A DNA stretch of 64,000 nucleotides. Source: CAVPWP01 sp963709395 (GTDB taxonomy: Bacteria > Pseudomonadota > Alphaproteobacteria > Rhodobacterales > Rhodobacteraceae). The stretch's first letter is position 1, and each line of letters starts with the position of its first letter. The position numbers and the translations under genes are program-made. Location: assembly GCA_963709395.1 (NCBI GenBank), contig CAVPWP010000013.1:189297-253296 (forward strand), in the 5' to 3' direction. Shown one piece after another: positions 17,483 through 25,763 of the stretch. The notes below the pieces were generated by a model. It did no database searches. It was not told the DNA's origin and saw only the letters and a program-made list of their open reading frames with translations.

Positions 17483-17947
17483 TCATTTCCGGAAGCTGTC
17501 GAGACGCACCACTTCCGCTTCCTTGCGGTCGTTCTCGTCCTCGTCGGAGGACTCGCCGGGGTCGGGATCGGGCTCGTCGGGTTCGTCCGGCGCTTCGGAG
17601 GTCTCGAACCGCAGACCGAACTCGACGGAAGGGTCAACGAACGTCTTGATCGCGTCGTAGGGGATGTAAAGCGGCTCGGGGCTGTCGCCGAAGTTCAGCG
17701 TGATCGAGAAGCCGTCGTCGGTCACCTCGAGGTTGTCGAACCAGTTCTGCACGACGATGGTCATTTCCTCGGGATAGCGGTCGCTCAGCCAGTCGGCGAG
17801 TTCAACGTCCGGATGCATCGTGTCGAAGGTGATGAAGAAGTGATGCGCGCCGGGTAATCCGCCTTGGGCAACATCCGTCAGTACTTGCTGGATCAGCCCG
17901 CGCATCGCGGCGTGCATGAGGCTTCCGTAGTCGATCTTGCGGCTCAT
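17483..17947 (-). CDS. sspB: SspB-family ClpXP adaptor
   Basis: 154 residues of the stringent starvation protein B family, which tethers ssrA-tagged proteins to ClpXP. The N-terminal domain reads MSRKIDYGSLMHAAMRGLIQ and HHFFITFDTMHPDVELADWL. The Sm-like core ends in FVDPSVEFGLRFE, then an acidic linker rich in Asp, Glu and Pro leads to the ClpX-binding tail VVRLDSFRK. It lies about 0.8 kb from the tmRNA gene that encodes the tag it recognises. Confidence 0.88.
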   Translation of the reverse strand: MSRKIDYGSLMHAAMRGLIQQVLTDVAQGGLPGAHHFFITFDTMHPDVELADWLSDRYPEEMTIVVQNWFDNLEVTDDGFSITLNFGDSPEPLYIPYDAIKTFVDPSVEFGLRFETSEAPDEPDEPDPDPGESSDEDENDRKEAEVVRLDSFRK

Positions 17948-18029
17948 CGGGCTCCCCCTTGGCGCATGCTGTCACCATAAGGGATTCGATTCCGAAGGAA
18001 AGGGGGCCACGGCTCGCGAACGCCTTCGG

Positions 18030-18707
18030 TCAGCCGGTGACCTGCGCCAGTTCGCGAATGATCTTTTCCCGGATCGCGCGCGGATAGTCCGAATGACGGC
18101 GCGCGGTGATGACGAAGCCATGCTGGGTGACGAGCTGGCGCAGAAAATACTGGGTGATCGCCACGCCGATCGACTCGATGGCGATTCCGTTGATCGTCAC
18201 GCCCAGCCGTTCGGCCTCTCGCCGGGCGGTCGCGGAGGGGCTTCCTGCATTGGCGGACCCGTCGCCCGATATGTCGATGATGCGGCGCTCGCAGTGAACG
18301 ACCCGTCCCATCTGGCGCAACGCGTGAAGGATCGCGTCGCCGGGGGCGGTGTTCGACTGGATGAAGGCGCGGCGCATCCCGCGCGTGGCCTGCGAGAACG
18401 CCACGATATCGGCATCGGTCCGGATCTCGGTCCAGGGGATCGACATCTCCTGATCGGCCTCGCCCGACCACTGCATGACCGACAGCATCACGGGCGCCCG
18501 CAGCAGCGCCTCGCGCACCTCGGGGTCGAGCAACGCGTCGGCGGTGCCGTCGGTCTGAAGGCGGTATTCGGCCGGGTCGACCGAATTCGAGACATCTATG
18601 GCCAGAAGAAGTGCCGTTTCGCAGGCGCGCGCCCCGGGCGCGGCGACGGCAAGGGGGACTGCCAGGCAAAGCACAGACAGGACTGATCGAACCGCACCCA
18701 TCCGCAA
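18030..18707 (-). CDS. DUF1194 protein, exported von Willebrand A-like domain
   Basis: 225 residues. A signal peptide (about 1-27, ending GARA) leads into ACETALLLAIDVSNSVDPAEY, a MIDAS-type DxSxS motif typical of VWA domains. The core contains IIDISGDGSAN as the second metal-site strand. DUF1194 proteins are common and uncharacterised in Rhodobacteraceae. It is likely periplasmic and metal-binding, and is transcribed away from tmRNA. Confidence 0.82.
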   Translation of the reverse strand: MRMGAVRSVLSVLCLAVPLAVAAPGARACETALLLAIDVSNSVDPAEYRLQTDGTADALLDPEVREALLRAPVMLSVMQWSGEADQEMSIPWTEIRTDADIVAFSQATRGMRRAFIQSNTAPGDAILHALRQMGRVVHCERRIIDISGDGSANAGSPSATARREAERLGVTINGIAIESIGVAITQYFLRQLVTQHGFVITARRHSDYPRAIREKIIRELAQVTG

Positions 18708-18761
18708 AGAGTGCGGCGCGGGGTGACGTTCGTCAACCGACGGAAGGGTGAGTGCGGCGAT

Positions 18762-19080
18762 GCGGGGTTAAGTGCAGGCTTCTGTTGCCAGGTGCCTGCG
18801 AACCCCGCCTTACGCTGCTAGGCGCAAGGGCTTGATTTTCGATTCCTCGAACTGCTTACGCAGCAAGAGCAACCGGAGCACGATTGTCGTTGGCAATTAT
18901 GCTTTACGGACCGATAACGGTGGTACCTCACCGGGACAAAGCCACGTCTTTACACGTTCGTCGATCCTGTTTCGGCCCCATGATCCCCCAACGAGGGTTT
19001 ATGGTGGAGCCGCCGGGTACCGCCCCCGGGTCCGATCCGCTTATTCCACGCACGTTTATGTCCATAGTCCCCGAAGGAAC
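18762..19080 (-). ncRNA. ssrA: tmRNA, circularly permuted two-piece form
   Basis: On the minus strand the acceptor piece comes first, ending GGCGGCTCCACCA with its terminal A at 19002. A 22-nt intervening loop follows, then the coding piece beginning GGGGCCGAAACAGGATCGAC at 18979. GGGGCCG pairs with CGGCTCC as the acceptor stem (one G-T). The tag frame at 18894-18856 encodes ANDNRAPVALAA and stops with TAA. A nested GC-rich helix (GCGGGGTT with AACCCCGC) closes the 3' region near 18762. The outer ends are estimates; the core is certain. The encoded tag matches the alphaproteobacterial type. Confidence 0.93.
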
Positions 19081-19086
19081 ATCGTG

Positions 19087-19115
19087 AACCTAAGCGGTTG
19101 GGCGATGTTTTTCAA
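19087..19115 (-). promoter_or_regulatory. Sigma-70-type promoter of tmRNA
   Basis: On the minus strand TTGAAA (19115-19110), a 17-bp spacer and TAGGTT (19092-19087) place the start point near 19080, just ahead of the acceptor piece. The fit to the -35/-10 consensus and spacing is good; no experiment supports it here. Confidence 0.6.
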
Positions 19116-19138
19116 GCCGTCGCGGGGCCTTGAAGCCA

Positions 19139-19155
19139 TTTAGAATTATTCTAAG
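19139..19155 (+). promoter_or_regulatory. Irr box (iron control element) upstream of mbfA
   Basis: TTTAGAA-TTA-TTCTAAG matches the alphaproteobacterial Irr/ICE consensus TTTAGAA-N3-TTCTAAA with one end mismatch. It ends 30 bp before the mbfA ATG, which fits repression of an iron-export gene under iron limitation. It also lies 24 bp upstream of the tmRNA -35 on the other strand. Confidence 0.8.
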
Positions 19156-19185
19156 GTATGGCCGACCCAGACGGAAGGAATCCCC

Positions 19186-20163
19186 ATGCGCAGTCTTCTG
19201 ACCAGTCGGAAACGGTTCAAGGACCTCACCGAGCAGGAAGTGATCGCGCTTGCGATCTCGTCCGAAGAGGACGACGCGCAGATCTACAGGGGTTTCGCCG
19301 AACGGCTGCGCATCGACTATCCGGCGACCGCGAAGGTCTTCGAGGGCATGGCCACCGAAGAGGACGGGCATCGCCGCCGCCTGATCGAGTTGCACCGCGA
19401 GCGCTTCGGCGAGACGATCCCGCTGATCCGGCGCGAACATGTGTCGGGTTTCTACGCCCGCAGGCCGGTCTGGCTGATGGAGCAGCTTCCCATCGAGCGC
19501 ATCCGCGAGATCGCGGGCGACATGGAATTCGAAGCGCGCCGCTTCTACGAACACGCGGCAACCCATGTGACGGATGCCGCCACACGCAAGCTGCTCGGTG
19601 ATCTGGCCGCGGCCGAGGCCGCTCACGAGGCCAGCGCCGCCGAGCTTGCCGAAGCGCATCTGACGCCCGAGGCCGTGAGCCAGGAAGACCGCGACGCACA
19701 CCGGCAGTTCGTTCTGACCTGGGTGCAGCCGGGACTGGCGGGGTTGATGGACGGCTCGGTCTCCACGCTGGCGCCGATCTTCGCCACGGCCTTCGCCACG
19801 CAGGACCCCTGGACCACGTTCCTTGTGGGGCTTGCGGCCTCGATCGGCGCGGGGATCTCGATGGGCTTTACCGAGGCCGCTTCGGACGACGGCGAGCTTT
19901 CGGGGCGCGGCAGTCCGATCAAACGCGGATTCGCCTCGGGCATCATGACGACCGTGGGCGGGCTGGGGCACGCGCTGCCCTATCTTATCCCCGATTTCCG
20001 CCTCGCCACGGGGCTGGCCTTCATCGTGGTGTTCATCGAACTCTGGGCCATCGCCTGGATCCAGAACCGCTATATGGAGACGCCGTTCTGGCGCGCGACG
20101 CTTCAGGTCGTGGTGGGCGGCGGGCTTGTCCTTGCAGCGGGGATCCTGATCGGCAGCGGCTGA
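19186..20163 (+). CDS. mbfA: Membrane-bound ferritin / iron exporter
   Basis: 325 residues. An N-terminal ferritin-like (erythrin/rubrerythrin) domain of about 165 residues carries di-iron ligands in SSEEDDAQIYR, FEGMATEEDGHRRR, DMEFEARRFYEHA and AAEAAHE. A CCC1/VIT1-type membrane domain follows (LMDGSVSTLAPIFATAF, GISMGFTEAASDDG) with about five helices. MbfA exports ferrous iron and protects from iron-driven peroxide stress. GGAAGGA precedes the ATG. The Irr box just upstream agrees with the known control of mbfA in Rhizobiales and Rhodobacterales. Confidence 0.94.
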   Translation: MRSLLTSRKRFKDLTEQEVIALAISSEEDDAQIYRGFAERLRIDYPATAKVFEGMATEEDGHRRRLIELHRERFGETIPLIRREHVSGFYARRPVWLMEQLPIERIREIAGDMEFEARRFYEHAATHVTDAATRKLLGDLAAAEAAHEASAAELAEAHLTPEAVSQEDRDAHRQFVLTWVQPGLAGLMDGSVSTLAPIFATAFATQDPWTTFLVGLAASIGAGISMGFTEAASDDGELSGRGSPIKRGFASGIMTTVGGLGHALPYLIPDFRLATGLAFIVVFIELWAIAWIQNRYMETPFWRATLQVVVGGGLVLAAGILIGSG

Positions 20164-20201
20164 AGGCGACGCAGGCCGGGCCTGCCGATCCGCCGCCGCA
20201 C

Positions 20202-20811
20202 TCAGGGCGAGAGCCGGGCCAGATCCACGGCCGTGTCGATGTCGTCCAGAAGCCCGGGCGCTGCGACAAGGGCGTTGCCGGGCAGGGCGGCAAGGATCGC
20301 CCCCGCGCCGCGGTCGCCCTCTGTCGCGGCCAGCGCATCGAAGTAAGCCGGACCGAAGGCAGCGGGCGGGCAACGCAGGGCGCCGTCGGTCGCCGCCGCC
20401 GCGCCTGTGGATGCGGCGCGGTCGAGGATGGCGGTCAGAAGGTCAGGCGTGACAAGCGGCATGTCGCCAAGCGCCACCAGGACAATCTCGGCCCCCATCG
20501 CCCGGGCGCGCGCCAGACCGGCCCGCAGGCTGTCGGATTGCGCGGAATTCGGGCGCGTCTGGATCACCAGATGCGGGAGGCACGATGGTGAAGCCGGGCA
20601 GCAGGGTGGCCACGCGCGGATCGGCCGTCACCGCGATCCGGTGGTCGAGTTGCGCGGCGCGCAGCGCGTCCGCGGCCTGCACGACAAGCGGCCGCCCGCG
20701 AAACGGCGCCAGCAACTTGTTCTCGGCCCCAAACCGAGCCGAGCGGCCCGCGGCCAGAAGCAGCCCGGCCGTCACGGGCGCGCGCAGCATATTGGGGGGC
20801 GGCTTGGTCAT
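20202..20811 (-). CDS. MobA-like nucleotidyltransferase (apparent +1 frameshift near 20575-20577)
   Basis: NTP-transferase fold of the MobA/MocA family, which makes dinucleotide forms of molybdenum cofactor. The N-terminal G-loop is AGLLLAAGRSARFGAENKLL, and the metal-binding Asp lies in VLVALGDMPLVTPD. The two halves are in different frames; in the run of three Cs (minus strand cctcccgcatctgg) removing one base joins GFTIVPP to HLVIQTRPNSAQSDSLRAG. The corrected length is 202 residues. A CTP-specific MocA role is plausible, but the specificity motif is not decisive. Confidence 0.82.
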
Positions 20812-21040
20812 GTGCCGGTGATACGCGCTGGCGCGAATGAAACCAAGGCGCTCACTGCGACGGCAAGGCGGACACTGGGGATTTTGAAGCTCTGACTTGA
20901 AACCCGCGTCCTATGGGCAGATACGGCGGGCAAAGACCGCCGTGCATACGATTGCGGACCAGAGGCGAAGACGGACGGAGGGACAAGGTGAAGGCTGTGA
21001 TGCAGCACGATGCCGGGGGCTCGGCCCCGCGGCGGGCCGC

Positions 21041-21790
21041 ATGAGCGATCCCGTCGCCTTCTGGCTGGCGGCGGTGCTGGCCTCGCTCTTCGTGGGGGCC
21101 AGCAAGGGCGGCCTGCCGGCCATCGCCCTCTTGAGCGTACCGCTCATGTCGCTGGTCATGCCGCCCATGCAGGGGGCCGCGCTGATCCTGCCGGTCTACC
21201 TGATCAGCGATGTCTACGGTCTCTGGATCTATCGCAAATCCTATTCGAAGCGGAACCTGATGATCCTGTTTCCGGCAGGGCTTCTGGGGATCGGCATCGG
21301 CTGGGCGCTGGCCGGGCGGACCGACGACGACACCGTGCGGCTGATCGTCGGCGTGGTCGGCCTTGTCTTCGTGCTGCTGCGGATGCGGCGGTACTTCCAG
21401 AAACCGAAGGACCCGCGTCCCGCGGATGTGCCGCGCGGGGTTTTCTGGGGCACGATCTCGGGGTTCACCAGCTTCGTGGCCCATGCCGGCGGGCCGTCGT
21501 TCCAGATCTACGTGCTGCCGCAGCAATTGCCGAAGATGATGTTCGCGGGCACCTCGACCATCCTCTTCGCGCTTCTGAACCTGTCGAAGGTGCCGCCCTA
21601 CATTGCGCTTGGCCTGTTGCACTGGGACCAGAGCGGCACGATCCTGTTTCTTGCTCCCTTCGCGGTCTTCGGGGCCTGGGCGGGCTATCGTCTGACGCTG
21701 ATCATCCCCGAGAAGGGGTTCTTCGTGCTTGTCGACGTGGCGCTGCTGTCGATCTCACTGCTGCTGATCCAGGCGGGGCTGACGGGGTAG
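21041..21790 (+). CDS. TSUP/TauE-SafE family permease
   Basis: 249 residues with about eight hydrophobic helices. Conserved repeats begin SLFVGASKGGLPAIALLSVPL and, in the second half, GFTSFVAHAGGPSFQIYVLPQ. Family members export or import sulfite, sulfoacetate or other small organosulfur anions; the substrate here is not evident. The ATG at 21041 is the last base set of a short upstream frame (ATGA overlap), so there may be a translated leader. No transcription partner is close. Confidence 0.85.
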   Translation: MSDPVAFWLAAVLASLFVGASKGGLPAIALLSVPLMSLVMPPMQGAALILPVYLISDVYGLWIYRKSYSKRNLMILFPAGLLGIGIGWALAGRTDDDTVRLIVGVVGLVFVLLRMRRYFQKPKDPRPADVPRGVFWGTISGFTSFVAHAGGPSFQIYVLPQQLPKMMFAGTSTILFALLNLSKVPPYIALGLLHWDQSGTILFLAPFAVFGAWAGYRLTLIIPEKGFFVLVDVALLSISLLLIQAGLTG

Positions 21791-21867
21791 GGGCATCGGC
21801 TGGGACCGGCCACCTCGGCCGCTTTCACGGCGCGATCCAAGCGACTTGCCAAAGGCAGGTCTGGCCC

Positions 21868-22608
21868 TCAGCGCATGGATTCCCGGACCCGTTCGAAGCT
21901 TGTTGGCAGGATCTCCCCCGGCGGCTTGAACGGATTTTGATAGGAGTGAATCAGCATGAAGATGAGCCCTGAGTAGAGCGCAAAGCCAAGGATCAGGGCG
22001 AGATTTCTGCGAGTTGGCTCGAATGGAGCAAAGCACGCTGCGAGCAACGCAAGCCCGGCCACTGCCGCGAACCAGAACGGACCGCCATTCTTGATTTGAG
22101 TGAATCCCTGTCGCTCTGCCCGCAGGTCGTTGAGGCGCCGGACATCGGCAATCAGCGCGTCGCGCAGGGCCTGCTCGGTTGGTGTCGTCTCCGGCAGCGC
22201 GAGGGACAGCTCGAAAATCCTGTCGACAAGCCGCTGGCCTTCCACGCTTGTCTCCCGCCCCGCGGCCTGATCCGCGAGGTCCTTTGACAGCACGACCGCG
22301 ACATATTTCCGCGCCGCATCCATGATCTCTTGGCTGCCCTGGCCACCATGCCGCTTGGCGTCGGTGTAGATCGTGTGGATGACCTGCGCCTCCTGGGCAA
22401 GATCGTTCTCGAGGTTGCGGTAGACGAGCGCGAGTTGGGTAAACACGAGCGCGATGATGAGCCCGTGGAAACCAGCGATCCGAAATCCGACGCTGCTGGC
22501 GAGTTCCTTGGTTTCGGGAGTAACCGATTGGCCCATCGCGGCGCGCGAGAGCCAGTAGATGACGAGCACGCCGACCACAGTCAGAGGAATGATCGCCAGA
22601 CTCGCCAT
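21868..22608 (-). CDS. DUF4239 (bestrophin-like) membrane protein
   Basis: 246 residues. The N-terminal helix ASLAIIPLTVVGVLVIYWLSR and a second one (FHGLIIALVFTQLALVY) precede a soluble helical region with an ArgAsp-rich middle. Two final helices follow (FWFAAVAGLALLAACFA and ALILGFALYSGLIFMLI). This topology and ending (HSYQNPFKPP) fit DUF4239. The ATG at 22608 has GGAG upstream. Function unknown; a channel role has been suggested for the fold. It is divergent from YihY. Confidence 0.75.
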   Translation of the reverse strand: MASLAIIPLTVVGVLVIYWLSRAAMGQSVTPETKELASSVGFRIAGFHGLIIALVFTQLALVYRNLENDLAQEAQVIHTIYTDAKRHGGQGSQEIMDAARKYVAVVLSKDLADQAAGRETSVEGQRLVDRIFELSLALPETTPTEQALRDALIADVRRLNDLRAERQGFTQIKNGGPFWFAAVAGLALLAACFAPFEPTRRNLALILGFALYSGLIFMLIHSYQNPFKPPGEILPTSFERVRESMR

Positions 22609-23057
22609 CTTGTGTCTCCGGTCCGGATCGCCGACGCGTGCATCGACTTGCACCAAGATCCGTGGGCCATTCGATTCGGTCAATCGACCGTTGGTTGGTG
22701 GTGCAGGCCCAAAGTGCCTGGCGCCGACAGAGCTCACTCATAACCGATCCATGCGAACGAAACGTCTCAATATGGGGGCGCAGGCGGGCGCTGTGCCGAC
22801 ATTCGCGCCGTCCGACCACCTCGCCTGAATGGCCGCCCCGCCAGAGCGGATCGGAGCCGCCCTCAGCCCATGCCCGATCCCGGTGCGTGGGCCTCGAAGG
22901 TCCAGCCAGCGTGCATGAAGATGCCGACCACCATCAATGTGTTGAGCACAAAGGGAATCCCGGCACCCTCCTTGCCTTGACGCAAGCGGCTGGCCCTTCA
23001 TGCAATAGGGCGAGTATGAACTTGGGGCCGGAACGTCACCTTGGAGGACAAGAAGCC
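22609..23057. other. 449-bp gene-poor stretch between DUF4239 and YihY genes
   Basis: Apart from the 40-codon frame listed separately, I see no gene. Both strands have only short frames with atypical composition. The left part probably holds the promoter of the DUF4239 gene and the right part that of yihY. Confidence 0.4.
22863..22985 (-). CDS. Possible small membrane protein or gene remnant
   Basis: A frame of 40 codons from TTG (22985) contains GIPFVLNTLMVVGIFMHAGWTF, a convincing single hydrophobic helix, and ends EAHAPGSGMG. A stop lies five codons upstream of the TTG, there is no ATG, and no clear ribosome site is visible. It is either a short real protein with a TTG start or the tail of a decayed gene. 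No homologue recognised. Confidence 0.25.
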   Translation of the reverse strand: MRQGKEGAGIPFVLNTLMVVGIFMHAGWTFEAHAPGSGMG

Positions 23058-23921
23058 ATGCCTGTTCCAGATCCTCCTTTCAACCAAAGGACTCGTCGCA
23101 AGAAAGACAGGCGCCAGATCGCACTCGGGATCTGGTCCACGTTGAAGCAATCCGAGATAGGGTCGCACTGCGCGAGTGTCGGATTTTTCGGTTTCCTTTC
23201 CGTGTTTCCCATCCTGGCGGTTTTCGTGCTGATCTACGGACTCGCGTTTTCGCCGTCCGAGATCGAGGCGCAGTTCACCACACTTCGCCAACTCCTGCCG
23301 GTCAGCGTGTACCAGCTGCTGGATGCGCAGTTGAAGCAGCTCGCTTCAAGCCCGGTCTCGCATCTCACGATCGGGTTGCTCTTTTCAACCCTGGTGGCGC
23401 TTTACATGGGATCACGCGGTATCAAGTACCTGATCCTTCTGCTCAACGCCGCCTATCGCCAGACCCCGTCGCGCGGTTTTCTGAACCGGACCCTGGTGGC
23501 CGTCGCGTTGACACTGGGGGCATTGTTTCTTTTCATCCTCTGCCTCGCAGCGCTTGCCCTGTTCCCGCTGCTGAGCGCGCATCTTCCTTTCCCCAAAGCC
23601 ATGAAGGACCTGGCGCTATGGGCGCGATGGCCCTTTCTCATGGGGGTCGTCTTTGGGAGCTTCCTTGTACTCTACAGGTTCGGCCCGGACGGCGACGCGC
23701 CAACCTGGGGGAAACTTGTTCCCGGAGCGGCGTTTGCGACCTTGTCGTGGATGCTCCTTTCGGTAGGGTTTTCCTACTATGTGAGCCACTTCAGCCGTTA
23801 CAACGTGACCTTCGGCACTCTCTCGGCCGGTGTCGTCCTGATGCTCTGGATTTACTATACGGCCTTCACGATTGCTCTGGGCGCGGCCTTGAACTCTGAA
23901 ATTGACCGTGGCTCGCGATAG
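23058..23921 (+). CDS. YihY/BrkB family inner-membrane protein
   Basis: 287 residues (UPF0761/YihY). A cytoplasmic N-terminus rich in Arg and Lys is followed by six hydrophobic helices: the first around GFFGFLSVFPILAVFVLIYG, the last around AGVVLMLWIYYTAFTIALGA. It ends LNSEIDRGSR, matching the family C-terminus. GGAGG lies ten bases before ATG 23058. The family was once thought to be RNase BN; the true role is unknown. Confidence 0.87.
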   Translation: MPVPDPPFNQRTRRKKDRRQIALGIWSTLKQSEIGSHCASVGFFGFLSVFPILAVFVLIYGLAFSPSEIEAQFTTLRQLLPVSVYQLLDAQLKQLASSPVSHLTIGLLFSTLVALYMGSRGIKYLILLLNAAYRQTPSRGFLNRTLVAVALTLGALFLFILCLAALALFPLLSAHLPFPKAMKDLALWARWPFLMGVVFGSFLVLYRFGPDGDAPTWGKLVPGAAFATLSWMLLSVGFSYYVSHFSRYNVTFGTLSAGVVLMLWIYYTAFTIALGAALNSEIDRGSR

Positions 23922-24393
23922 GGTCAGCGCGGGACCCGCTCCGGGCGTTTGAGCCCTACTGCCAGAAAACGCGCTCGCCGGATCAACCTGCAGTCGCGCT
24001 GGTCGTCAAGTCGGATCGCGGCGGATGCAGCGAAAGCCGATACGGCTCATTCCGCTCGCCGTGCGAGAACACGCCCGTTCCCGGGCTGGACGAAGTGCCC
24101 GGCGCCGTCGATGCGGCGACGACCATCTGACTGACACCACCGCGTCCGGTGAAGAACGACTGGAACACCATCGTTGCGGGGGAGGTCATGAAGTCGGAAT
24201 GAAACTCATGCCCCGGGAAGTCCGCTTGTGGAGATGCGGCGGCCGCCGTATCCTCGATCTGACCCAACATGCCGAACAAGAAATCAGCTTTTTTGACAAC
24301 GGCCATCACGCTCGGATCTTGATTGGCATCAAGGCGGGCGCGGGTTTGAAGCTCTACTATCAATATAAATTCAACCAACCGAGGAAGAGATCA
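23922..24393. other. Gene-poor stretch with a possible protein-domain remnant
   Basis: No intact gene is seen in these 472 bases. On the minus strand near 24010-24070 one frame reads TASGMSRIGFRCIRRDPT and stops, which resembles the C-terminus of formylglycine-generating-enzyme/SUMF1-type domains. No matching upstream part remains in frame. The base composition is lower in GC than the core regions. Confidence 0.3.
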
Positions 24394-24702
24394 ATGAAGC
24401 GCATATCAACCCTCGCCTGTGCCGGCATGCTCGCTGCGACACCGTTTCACTTTGCCCTTGCACAAGACGCTCAGCAAGCCGGTGTTATGGCGGTGATCGA
24501 GAACGTCTTTCCGGGCTACACCGATCCGGGCTACGCTGATTGCATTCTGCAGAATGCCGACGCCTCGCAAGCCGAACGGATTGCCAATGCCGGAGAATCC
24601 GGAAGCTACCGTGCCGCCGAAGAACCCCTGAAGGAAGTCGCGAGGAAGAACACGACGCAGGAGTGCATCATCTCCGCGGGTCTGCCGAGGTTCCCGCTTT
24701 AA
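24394..24702 (+). CDS. Small exported protein of unknown function
   Basis: 102 residues. A signal peptide (1-24, ending ALAQ) precedes a helical body containing two cysteines (YADCILQ and TQECIIS) that could form a disulphide. GAGGAAGAG lies before ATG 24394. Similar two-Cys periplasmic proteins of this size are frequent in Rhodobacteraceae, but none has a known role that I can name. It stands alone. Confidence 0.6.
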   Translation: MKRISTLACAGMLAATPFHFALAQDAQQAGVMAVIENVFPGYTDPGYADCILQNADASQAERIANAGESGSYRAAEEPLKEVARKNTTQECIISAGLPRFPL

Positions 24703-24886
24703 GGGCCACTTGGTCGCGGCAGCTTTGCCCGGCCGGACAGTCTTCCGAGTGTTTCGGCCAGATGTTGACTCCGGGCCCGATGCGGGTCCGGAGCGACGTC
24801 ATCCGGTTGGAGCTTTTCTTCTCAAACCGGGGCCTTCCCTTCGCACCGGCTGATTTCAGGTCTTCACGGGATGACAGCCGCCGGGA

Positions 24887-25459
24887 TCACGACGCGCCAG
24901 AGCCGTTCTTGTCCTGTTTTTCGACCACATCCTCGGTCTTGTTGCCTTGCGTGTGGCGCCGCCCGGTCTCTGTCATGACGTAGACCATGACAGATCCCGT
25001 CCAACTGAAGGTGAACAACCCGGAAATCGCGATCATCGGCCCGATGAGGCGCCAGGATTCCGGCAACACGACATCCGCGGCGCCCAAGGTGGTGTATGAT
25101 TCCAGCACGAAGTAGAAGGTATCGCGAAACCCGCTGATCAATCCCAGCCACCAGATAGGGAGGGTCCAGATCAGGGTTTCCATCAAGTGCACGCTGGCCA
25201 GCAGGGCGATCGTCACACCAACCAGGAAGCTGACGCGCCAGTGCGCCGTGTTTGGCCCGAACCGCGCGAACCTGACCGCGAAGAATTTCGTGACAACGCC
25301 CATGCACCAGCCGTGCACCGCGATGATCAACACCAGAATGAGCAACCCGAATCCGAGTTCGGTGATCAGCTCGACCTCTTTCAAGCTTGAGACCACCGTC
25401 GTTCCGACTGTGTTCAGAACAGGTTCGACCGTGTCCCTGACTACGCCGTCGTCTGCCAT
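24887..25459 (-). CDS. Two-TM ion-channel family protein
   Basis: About 190 residues. Helices at LGFGLLILVLIIAVHGWC and FLVGVTIALLASVHLMETLIW are followed by a pore-like segment YFVLESYTTLGAADVVLP and a final helix LIGPMIAISGLFTFSWTGSVM. The TTLG stretch occupies the position of the K+-channel filter (TVGYG) but is degenerate, so selectivity is uncertain. An ATG at 25501 is also possible; neither start has a strong ribosome site. Confidence 0.7.
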   Translation of the reverse strand: MADDGVVRDTVEPVLNTVGTTVVSSLKEVELITELGFGLLILVLIIAVHGWCMGVVTKFFAVRFARFGPNTAHWRVSFLVGVTIALLASVHLMETLIWTLPIWWLGLISGFRDTFYFVLESYTTLGAADVVLPESWRLIGPMIAISGLFTFSWTGSVMVYVMTETGRRHTQGNKTEDVVEKQDKNGSGAS

Positions 25460-25763
25460 AGCAAAATCCAATCTTGGCGAAGCGTCCAAACCACGCTTCA
25501 TTGATCATGCCGCGGGGCGACCCGGTGCGCTGCGACAACTCAACCAGCTGTCCGGAAGGATCCGCCTTGCCGCCCCTCTTGCCTTTGCTTACTCCGGCAA
25601 TCAAGCCCCATGGGCACCCTTCCTCCCGATCGCATCACAGGGGCTGCGATTGGCAAAGGCAGCCCTCATCGCGCAGGCTCGACGATCAGGTTTCGTCTTG
25701 TCCACATCGTAAACTCAAAGGCGGTCCGCTTGGAGATCGTCGCTCCATGACGGCAGATGATAT
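25460..25763. other. 304-bp stretch without a supported gene
   Basis: Short frames on both strands show no recognisable domain. It separates the divergent ion-channel and ClC genes and presumably carries their promoters. Confidence 0.4.
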
